Assembly (NCBI GenBank): GCA_945877425.1
Contig: CAMCRZ010000002.1
Location: forward strand, 1 to 64,000
DNA from: an uncultured Treponema sp.
GTDB lineage: Bacteria > Spirochaetota > Spirochaetia > Treponematales > Treponemataceae
Length of the DNA: 64,000 bases
Reading direction: 5' to 3'
Positions 39,989 to 47,676 of this stretch are shown here, piece by piece; position 1 is the first letter of the stretch; every line of letters begins with the position of its first letter. The notes under the pieces were generated by a model that saw nothing but the letters and a program-made list of their open reading frames with translations, was not told the DNA's origin and did not search any database. A program made the translations under genes and the position numbers.

Positions 39989-41032
39989 TTAAATTATAAT
40001 TTCACCGTTCCAATTAAGCAAGTTTATTTTAAGAAAATCATAAAAAGCTTCTGGTAAAGGAGCATTTACTTTTTCAGGAACACCAAGATTATTTTCCGGG
40101 AAAACAAGTGAAGCTGCATGAAGAAAAAACGGACCTTTAATTCCGCCGTAAGCCGTATCGCCTAAAAAAGGAAAACCGTTTGCACTGGAATGAAGCCTTA
40201 TCTGATGCTTTCGCCCTGTTTCAATGTTGAATTCTGCCAGTGTAAATGAAATGCCTTTCCATTTTCCGTAAAAAAGAGGAGTGGCGTAAGTGGAAGAACT
40301 CATTGAATTTTCATTTTTATCAAGTATAGTAGATTTATGAACAGTATAAAAATTCTCTGTATAGTTATTTTTGCTGATTTTATCTGTCCAGTGAACTTTT
40401 TCCTTTAAAATTCCCTGAATAACACCAAGATATTTTTTTGAAATATTATGATTTTTCATTTCCTGGGAAAACCATCTTGCACCGTCAAGACTTTGGGAAA
40501 TTGACAGAACCCCAGAAGTAAGCTTGTCCAGCCGGTGAAGCGGTGCAGGCGTAAAACTAAGGGAATTTCTGCTTTCTGGAGAATTTTTCCATTGCAGCAA
40601 AACAATATTGCTTATGCTTTGGGAGGATTTTTCAGAAGGCTGTACGTTAATTCCTGAAGGCTTGTTTATAATCCAGAGATTTTCGTTTTTAAAAAGCGTT
40701 TCCAGTTTATATTTTTCCCGTTCAGCAGCAGAATCACTTTTAAAATCAGAAAGAGGAATTCTGTTTTCAAGCAGAAAAGACGGAACTGAAATTTTATCAT
40801 TAGTTTTTACGACTTGATTTTTTCTTGCTTTGGAACCGTTTATTTTTACAAGATTTTTACGAAGAATTTCAAACACGTTTACACTTTTATTTTCTTTAAA
40901 AATCGATTTTAAAACTCTGTCAATTTTTCTGTCATTATCATCTTTTCCGGCAATAAAATCCTCAAAATCCATATGTACATTATAGAATAAATAAAACCTA
41001 TGTGCTATACTTTTATCACTTGGAGATTTCAA
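39989..41032 (-). CDS. RluA-family pseudouridine synthase with S4-like domain
   Basis: PLHRLDKLTSGVLSIS, ETGRKHQIRLH, GDTAYGG. Confidence 0.93.
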   Translation of the reverse strand: MKSPSDKSIAHRFYLFYNVHMDFEDFIAGKDDNDRKIDRVLKSIFKENKSVNVFEILRKNLVKINGSKARKNQVVKTNDKISVPSFLLENRIPLSDFKSDSAAEREKYKLETLFKNENLWIINKPSGINVQPSEKSSQSISNIVLLQWKNSPESRNSLSFTPAPLHRLDKLTSGVLSISQSLDGARWFSQEMKNHNISKKYLGVIQGILKEKVHWTDKISKNNYTENFYTVHKSTILDKNENSMSSSTYATPLFYGKWKGISFTLAEFNIETGRKHQIRLHSSANGFPFLGDTAYGGIKGPFFLHAASLVFPENNLGVPEKVNAPLPEAFYDFLKINLLNWNGEIII

Positions 41033-41063
41033 AGATTTTTTTGGTGCAGGTAAAATTAAAATT

Positions 41064-41540
41064 ATGGATAAAGCTTTGACTCAACTTACGCTTTTTATTA
41101 CAAATCCTGTTTTGATTGCGTGTATATTCAGCTGGCTTTCTGCTCAGTTAATAAAAACTTTAATAAAGCTTTTTTCAGGAAAAGTAAGCAGTTTAAGTGA
41201 ACTTTTTGAATTGCTTTTCTGGCGTACAGGAAGTATGCCTTCCAGTCATTCAGCACTTGTTTCATGCCTTGCTACAACAATCGGTTTCCGTTGCGGCGTA
41301 GACAGTGAAATTTTTATACTTTCTCTTGGATTTTTTCTCATTACAATACGTGATGCTGTAGGTGTAAGAAGAGCCAGTGGAATTCAGGCTAAAGTCTTGA
41401 ATAAAATAGGTCATCTTCTTGCTCAAAAAGGCATAATTGAATTTAAACCAATTAAGGAAGTTCAAGGTCATACGCCTGCTGAAGTTTTTATTGGCTGCGT
41501 TTTAGGATTTTTTATAGGCCTTGCATTTTGTGTTCTCTAA
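41064..41540 (+). CDS. Divergent PAP2 family (DUF212) membrane protein
   Basis: SWLSAQLIKTLIKL, GSMPSSHSALVSCLATTIG, RDAVGVRRASGIQA, GHTPAEVFIGCVLG. Confidence 0.9.
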   Translation: MDKALTQLTLFITNPVLIACIFSWLSAQLIKTLIKLFSGKVSSLSELFELLFWRTGSMPSSHSALVSCLATTIGFRCGVDSEIFILSLGFFLITIRDAVGVRRASGIQAKVLNKIGHLLAQKGIIEFKPIKEVQGHTPAEVFIGCVLGFFIGLAFCVL

Positions 41541-42949
41541 TGAAGATTTTCAGGAATATTTATCTTTCAGTTTTTATAGTTTTAGTTTCCGCTTTTTCTC
41601 TTTATGCGTTAAGGACAGTTTCAGTTTCGCACATTTGGAAAAATTATGAAGTTCTTTACGCTGATAAAAATGCAGAAGAAAATACTGTTCTTGAAGTTCT
41701 GCATTCTCAGGGAATAAGCGGTATTCTTTCTAGAAACAGCCAGCGCCTTTTGTTTACTTCAGAAGTTACGCCTGTTGTTCCGCCTGAATTTAATGATTAT
41801 CTTGAAAACCGCCTGAATTATTTTTCTGACAAAACTGCAAGCCTCTGGAATCTTTACTACATTCCTCTTGAATTTGAAAATCAGGTTGATGAGGCTTTGA
41901 AAGTTTTATCTGCGGAAAAAAACATTAAATGCGGTGTTGACAGGCAAAAATATTACACATGGATAGTTCCGCTTTTAGTTTTTTTAACTTTTGCATTTCT
42001 TTTGACGTTTAGCAAAAATAAGCTTGTTTTTGCCTTTTCTTCAGTATTTTACGTTTTCCTTTCAGTAACAATGCCTTTTTATTCTACAGGCGCAGGAATA
42101 ATACTGCTTCTTTCAGCAAATTTTCTATGCCTTAAATTGTGGAACAGAAAAGGTGCATTCAGTGTAATGAAATCAAATATTTACGTAATTTTGCTTTTTG
42201 CTTCCGGAATTTCAGTTGTGGCACTTTCTTCTTTAAAATCACTTGCAGGAGGAATTCTCTGTCTTTTGTGCAGTTTTGCCATGACAAACATTTACAGCTT
42301 TTTCAGGCAGCTTTGGGAAAGAAAGTATCAGTTTAACTATGTGCCGATTTTTTCTGCAAAATGTTTTGTTCCTGTTACAAAGCAAAATTTAAGGAAAGTT
42401 TTTTACTGTACTGTTCCGGTTTTTCTTTTTGGAATTTTCTTTTTTACATCAGCTTCATTTAGCTTAAAAAAATCTCCCGGCAGCGTTCAGCTTCCTGTTC
42501 CTGTAAGTGAAGAAAACAAAGACTTTGCATTTCCAGTTTTGGAAGATTACCATAAGTGGGCGTGGAATATTTTTACTTTTCCATACAGAAATTTAAATAA
42601 ATATAATCCCTCTGCCGAAATTAAAGACGGTGACTATGTTTCAATGATGTTTTTTGAAGACGGAGAATCAGGCATAAAGACTTATGAAGCAGCGGTTTAC
42701 ACTTATGATGAAGATTTCCGCAGTACACTTGATGATGTTATAGAGAAAAGTGAAAACGGCGATATAGAAAAACTTCTTGTTTCTGAAGGTGAAAATCTTT
42801 CTGTAGGATTTGGAAAGCCTTTGTCGGAAAACAAAAGTAATGCTGGCGGATTTTCTCTTTTGCTTATAATTTTTTCTGCAGCGGTTTTAGTCTCGCTGTG
42901 GATTTATTTTAATCTTTCTGGATGTAATAAAAATGAAAAGAATTCATAG
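41528..42949 (+). CDS. Multi-TM membrane protein of unknown function in the Rnf-like operon
   Basis: N-terminal, central and C-terminal hydrophobic segments; overlaps both neighbours. Confidence 0.7.
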   Translation: MCSLMKIFRNIYLSVFIVLVSAFSLYALRTVSVSHIWKNYEVLYADKNAEENTVLEVLHSQGISGILSRNSQRLLFTSEVTPVVPPEFNDYLENRLNYFSDKTASLWNLYYIPLEFENQVDEALKVLSAEKNIKCGVDRQKYYTWIVPLLVFLTFAFLLTFSKNKLVFAFSSVFYVFLSVTMPFYSTGAGIILLLSANFLCLKLWNRKGAFSVMKSNIYVILLFASGISVVALSSLKSLAGGILCLLCSFAMTNIYSFFRQLWERKYQFNYVPIFSAKCFVPVTKQNLRKVFYCTVPVFLFGIFFFTSASFSLKKSPGSVQLPVPVSEENKDFAFPVLEDYHKWAWNIFTFPYRNLNKYNPSAEIKDGDYVSMMFFEDGESGIKTYEAAVYTYDEDFRSTLDDVIEKSENGDIEKLLVSEGENLSVGFGKPLSENKSNAGGFSLLLIIFSAAVLVSLWIYFNLSGCNKNEKNS

Positions 42950-44222
42950 CTTTGTACAAGGCGAATGTGCCGCATTTACTTCAAGCGTACGCTCTTTTTT
43001 GCCTTCGCATGTAGTTGTGCCCTTTATTCAAAACGGTAACGAAAATTTTGTCTTTACGGCAAACACCGGAGATTTTGTAAAAGAAGGTCAGGTTATAGTT
43101 TCTGACAGAAATGAATATTCAACTTATGAATCAGAAATTCATGCGCCGCTTCCCGGTAAAATTGAATCGATTGTAAACTGCACTTTGCCAAACGGAAAAG
43201 TTTCTCCTGCTGCAAAAATTAAGTTTTCAGGAAAGTTTGATTATCTTGGCAGGAAAAACAGCGAAAGGGACTGGGATGTTTTTTCAAGCACTTATCTTCT
43301 TGAAGAATTAAAAAATAAAGGCGTTACTAATACTTTTGACGGATGCGTTTCTCTTGCAGGTCAGATAAAAAAATGTGCCTTAAAGGAAAACCGTTTTCTT
43401 ATAGTCCGGCTTTTTGACAGTGAACCTGGATTGACTATAGATTCATTTATTGCAGAAAATTTCAGAAGGGAAGTTGCAGTTGGTGCAGACATTATTGCCA
43501 AAGCCATGAACGCTGAAGGAATAATTTTTGCTGTTTCAAAAAAAGAGCCTGCTGCAATGGAAACTGTTCTTCCAAGCTATAACGTTCCCGTAAAGTCCTT
43601 TGAGTTTGACAATACAAAATATCCATGCGGTTTAGTTCCTGACATCATAAAGGAAGTAAAAAAATCTTCAAAAAATGAAAGCAGCCGCTTTGCACATATA
43701 AGCAGAAACTGCATTTTCATAGATGCACAAACTTCTTATTCAGCATATGAAGCTGCAGGAAAAGGCATACCTGTTCTTGAAAAGTTTATAGAAATTTCAG
43801 GAACCAGCCTTTCTTCTTCCGCAATGTTTAAAGTAAGGCTGGGAACTTCCATAAAAGATCTTGTAATGCAGTGCGGCGGATTTAAAAGCAGACCTTCAAA
43901 AGTAATAGTAAACGGTTTGGTAAACGGCTTTCAGATAAACACACTTGATATGCCTGTTACAAAAGAAGTTAAAGCCATAACTTTTCTTTCTTTTTCTGAA
44001 CTCCACAATCAGCAGATAAACAGCTGCATAAGATGCGGTAAGTGCCGGAGCATCTGTCCGGAAAATCTTTATCCTGATCTTATTTACAGAGCTGCCACTG
44101 ACAGTGAAATTATTCAGACAACAGTTTTATGCTCGCAGTGTAATCTCTGCAACAGCATTTGTCCTTCACGATTACCGTTAAGCCAGAAAATCAGCATTTT
44201 GAGGAAACAGTATGAAGTATAA
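42933..44222 (+). CDS. RnfC-like subunit, glycine-rich FMN/NADH motif not evident
   Basis: IHAPLPGKIESI; LDMPVTKEVKAITFLS; two Fe-S motifs CIRCGKCRSICP and CSQCNLCNSICP. Confidence 0.85.
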   Translation: MKRIHSFVQGECAAFTSSVRSFLPSHVVVPFIQNGNENFVFTANTGDFVKEGQVIVSDRNEYSTYESEIHAPLPGKIESIVNCTLPNGKVSPAAKIKFSGKFDYLGRKNSERDWDVFSSTYLLEELKNKGVTNTFDGCVSLAGQIKKCALKENRFLIVRLFDSEPGLTIDSFIAENFRREVAVGADIIAKAMNAEGIIFAVSKKEPAAMETVLPSYNVPVKSFEFDNTKYPCGLVPDIIKEVKKSSKNESSRFAHISRNCIFIDAQTSYSAYEAAGKGIPVLEKFIEISGTSLSSSAMFKVRLGTSIKDLVMQCGGFKSRPSKVIVNGLVNGFQINTLDMPVTKEVKAITFLSFSELHNQQINSCIRCGKCRSICPENLYPDLIYRAATDSEIIQTTVLCSQCNLCNSICPSRLPLSQKISILRKQYEV

Positions 44223-45303
44223 TTTTTCAGATTCAGTTTTAAAGCCTGTAACTTTAAAACCTTACAGCTACATTTCTCCGTCAATTTCTACAAGAGGAAA
44301 ATTTTTTCTTGTTTTGCTGCTTCTTCAAGTAGGCATGCTTTTTATTACGGAAAGTTTTTCTTCAATACTTATTTTGATTGCTTCAACTCTGGCTTCCGTT
44401 ACCTGCGAAGTTATTTTTAAAAAGTTAAATGAAAACGTAAGTTCAAATTTCCTTATTTCAATAATACAGGGAATTTTAATAGGGCTTTTTATTCCTGAAA
44501 CTTATTTTCCTGCTGCAGTGTTTTTTATAACATTTTTAAGCCTTGTAATTTCAAAATATGCTTTCGGCGGATTTGCAAAAAGCTGGGTAAATCCTGTTGC
44601 CTTAACTGTTGCAGTTATGTTTATGCTTGATGCAGCAAAATTTCCTTTGTTTACAGTTACAATGCAAAATCTTCAGGAAAAAAATGCTGCACTTTCACTT
44701 ATCCAGAACGGCACTGTTCACATTCAGGGTTTTGATAGTACAATAACGCTTTTCCTGAACGAATATATTTTCAAACATCTGGGATTTTCCATTCCTGAAG
44801 GATACGTTTCGCTTTTCTGGGATTCAGGTTCATTTATTCCTGCCTTTAGATTTAATGCACTGACAATTTTTTCTTCATTAGTTTTATTTTCATTTAACAT
44901 TGTAGACTGTCTTGTGCCTGGAATTTTTATAGGCGTGTATGTTTTGCTTGTAAGATTTGTTTCTCCGTTTTTTACAGGAGGAATTCCTATGCAGGGTGAC
45001 ATTCTGCTTTCAATTTTAACAGGCGGAACTTTGTTTTCTGCATTGTACCTTTTCCAGTGTTACGGAACCACAGTTCAGACTAAAGCAGGAAAAATCATCT
45101 ACGGCATTATTTCGGGAATAGTCGGATTTTTTGTAATAGGATTTGGAACATCTTCCATTGGTGCAGTTTTTACAGTTCTGATTATGAATATCCTTACGCC
45201 TGTTATGGAAGTCTTTGAAGAAAAAAGTGTTGCTAAAAAAATACAGAAAATTCTTGTGCCTCAGTCTTTAGCTTTAATGGAGGTTGAAAATAATGGAAAA
45301 TAA
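44212..45303 (+). CDS. RnfD-like subunit, flavinylation motif degenerate
   Basis: Multi-TM NqrB/RnfD-type protein in C-D-G-E-A-B order; FGGFAKSWVNPVAL. Confidence 0.8.
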   Translation: MKYNFSDSVLKPVTLKPYSYISPSISTRGKFFLVLLLLQVGMLFITESFSSILILIASTLASVTCEVIFKKLNENVSSNFLISIIQGILIGLFIPETYFPAAVFFITFLSLVISKYAFGGFAKSWVNPVALTVAVMFMLDAAKFPLFTVTMQNLQEKNAALSLIQNGTVHIQGFDSTITLFLNEYIFKHLGFSIPEGYVSLFWDSGSFIPAFRFNALTIFSSLVLFSFNIVDCLVPGIFIGVYVLLVRFVSPFFTGGIPMQGDILLSILTGGTLFSALYLFQCYGTTVQTKAGKIIYGIISGIVGFFVIGFGTSSIGAVFTVLIMNILTPVMEVFEEKSVAKKIQKILVPQSLALMEVENNGK

Positions 45304-45889
45304 AAATCATGATTTAAAACAGTCTCAGCAGATTATGGATTCCATTACAACTGACGAAATAGACGGCAATTCTTCAATAACAGAAGAACAGAAAAAAATT
45401 CTTTCTGCATTCTACAAAAAGCATCTCATAAACTACGGAATTTTTGCCGGCATAATTATTGTGCTTTTAGCTTTTCTCATTACTTTTACTCTTCTTTCCA
45501 GAAACAGCTGGCGTGAAGGCTTGAAAAAACAAGTTGAAAAAGTCCTTTCAAATTCAACTGAATATACTTGCGGTTCCTGGGTAAAATTAAACAGCCTGGC
45601 AACATCACAGTGTTCTGTTTACGAATTAGTTAAAGACGGAAAAACTGTGCCTTCCGCCTACGGAATTATTTTAAGAGTTACCACAATGTACGGGCCTGTT
45701 CCTGCAGTTTTTACTTACGAATTTGATGAAAACAAAAATAATGCTTCCGTTAATTTCATTGATTTTGTAGAAACGTCAGGGCCTTTAAATGAAAAAATAA
45801 AAGCATCAGCCTTGAAAAATCAGATTGCATACTGGAAAAATAAAATTCCTTACCTTATTGAATGTACGCAGGATAATCAGGCTGATTAA
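45293..45889 (+). CDS. RnfG-like subunit, no SGAT motif
   Basis: Single TM then soluble domain in the RnfG position. ATG 45293 preferred over track 45284. Confidence 0.7.
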   Translation: MENKNHDLKQSQQIMDSITTDEIDGNSSITEEQKKILSAFYKKHLINYGIFAGIIIVLLAFLITFTLLSRNSWREGLKKQVEKVLSNSTEYTCGSWVKLNSLATSQCSVYELVKDGKTVPSAYGIILRVTTMYGPVPAVFTYEFDENKNNASVNFIDFVETSGPLNEKIKASALKNQIAYWKNKIPYLIECTQDNQAD

Positions 45890-45932
45890 AATCATCTTAT
45901 AAATTTTATTATTCCTTTGGAGTTTCAGATAT

Positions 45933-46562
45933 ATGAAAAAAAACAGTTTGTATTCTTTTATAGCACTTTCCATGAGTTTACTTATTGCCAGTCCAGGAAG
46001 ATTTGCTTACGGCATTTTCATTATTCTGGCTTTTCTCTTTTTTACAATATGCGGCACTTTAGTTCGTCAGCTTATAAAAATTCTAAAAATGGAAAATCTC
46101 CAGCAGTTTTTAATTCCGGCAGTTCTTATTGCCCTGACACTTATTTTCAGGCAGCTTGTGATTTTTTATTCTCCTGTAATTTCACTTGTAAACGGATTTG
46201 TAATTTTTATGGCAACAGCCTGTTCTTACGTTATAACAAGACTTTACATAAAGGAAACAGGCAGTTTAAAAGATGAAATGATTTTAAATCTAAAGGAAGC
46301 TTCTATTTTTTCAGCATTTGCAGTTTTCTTTTTCCTTTTCAGAGACATTTTAGGATACGGTACAATTTTACTTCCTGTGCCTTCTGGTGTTTTTGAAGTT
46401 GTAATTTTTGAAACTGAAATTACTTACATGGGAGCATTTTTTGCCAGCATTCCAGGTGCAATCTGTCTTTTTGCAGTATGCCTTTTTGTATTTGCATCAA
46501 TTCAGAAAAAACTTCAGATTTTTGATTCAATTTCAGTAAGCGGAGTAGAAAATGTTGAGTAA
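45933..46562 (+). CDS. RnfE-like subunit
   Basis: Multi-TM; FRDILGYGTI corresponds to the conserved REilGxGt of RnfE. Confidence 0.75.
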   Translation: MKKNSLYSFIALSMSLLIASPGRFAYGIFIILAFLFFTICGTLVRQLIKILKMENLQQFLIPAVLIALTLIFRQLVIFYSPVISLVNGFVIFMATACSYVITRLYIKETGSLKDEMILNLKEASIFSAFAVFFFLFRDILGYGTILLPVPSGVFEVVIFETEITYMGAFFASIPGAICLFAVCLFVFASIQKKLQIFDSISVSGVENVE

Positions 46563-47103
46563 TTTTTTATTTTATTTTATCTGTTCTTCTGCAGTTTTAA
46601 TTTATGGAATTGGTTTAAACAGAGTCGTTGTTTTTTCAAATAATCCAAAGTCTTTTGCACTTAAAGCTTTTAAAATGCTTGCCTGCGTAAGTTCTACAGT
46701 TGCTCTGACTTATTTACTTTGCGGTAAAGTTTTTATAAAAGCAGATTTAAGCGAACTTTATCCTTTTGTGGCACTTTTAATTTTTACAGGAGTTTCAGTG
46801 TTTCTGGAAGTGATTGTCCGCATTACTTCAAGAATCAACACGTCAGAATTTGCCGTTTCATTTTTATGCATTTTACTTGGTTTAGGGGAAGGCACTAAAT
46901 TAAGCGAAAGCATTTTGATTTCATGTTTTTCAGTTGCAGCTTTTTATATTTTAGTTCCTGTCTTGTATGCCATAAGAAAAAGGCTTGACGTAAAGGGCAA
47001 AAACGTAAAGGTATTTATTTTAATTTACTTAAGCATTGCAGTCATAATCATAACGCTTCTTGCATGGAACGTAACATGGCTTAATCCGGAGGTTTTAAAA
47101 TGA
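46552..47103 (+). CDS. RnfA-like subunit
   Basis: Multi-TM; position in the operon; retained LCILLGLGEG near the NCAVLG region. Confidence 0.7.
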   Translation: MLSNFLFYFICSSAVLIYGIGLNRVVVFSNNPKSFALKAFKMLACVSSTVALTYLLCGKVFIKADLSELYPFVALLIFTGVSVFLEVIVRITSRINTSEFAVSFLCILLGLGEGTKLSESILISCFSVAAFYILVPVLYAIRKRLDVKGKNVKVFILIYLSIAVIIITLLAWNVTWLNPEVLK

Positions 47104-47657
47104 TTGCTTCAGTTTTGATTTTTCTGGCATTTGTGATTTTTATTACGGCAATATTGTACTTCCTTTTTTTAGTTTTTATACCTTCTCTTAAAAATGAAAA
47201 TTTCAGTATTTTGAACGCAGTGTTTTCAAAGGAAGAAGAAAAGTTTTCTAAGAGGGAAATGAATTTTTTTGATGAAGCTGATGAAAAAATTGCAGTTGTA
47301 AAGTCTTTTGAAAAAGAAAATGAAGAAGATGAAAAGCTGCGTTTTAAATATAACGGAATAGCTGACTGTTCAATTTTTTGGGAAACTTACGGCACAAAGT
47401 ATTTTGTAGAAAAAGGCTGTATTGGATTCGGTTCCTGTGCAAAAAAATGTCTTCGTAATGCAATTTCAATTCAAAACGGTAAGGCTGTCGTAGGAATTGA
47501 ATGTAACGGCTGCGGAAAATGCGTTTCTGTTTGCCCTAAAAATCTTATTTCTTTAGTTGATAAAAATCAGTCTGACAGTTCCCAAATTGATTTGACGCCA
47601 AAAAATAAAAAACTCTTTCAAATGTATACAAAATATACTAGAATGTTAAAAGATTGA
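47100..47657 (+). CDS. RnfB-like subunit, reduced
   Basis: N-terminal TM; KYNGIADC...GCIGFGSCAKKCLRNAI...ECNGCGKCVSVCPKNLI. Confidence 0.8.
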   Translation: MIASVLIFLAFVIFITAILYFLFLVFIPSLKNENFSILNAVFSKEEEKFSKREMNFFDEADEKIAVVKSFEKENEEDEKLRFKYNGIADCSIFWETYGTKYFVEKGCIGFGSCAKKCLRNAISIQNGKAVVGIECNGCGKCVSVCPKNLISLVDKNQSDSSQIDLTPKNKKLFQMYTKYTRMLKD

Positions 47658-47676
47658 TTTTTAAGGCTGACCGTCA

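Noticed and set aside
45917-46276. 119-aa plus-strand ORF
   Set aside because: Out-of-frame overlap with the rnfE-like gene, lacking family features.
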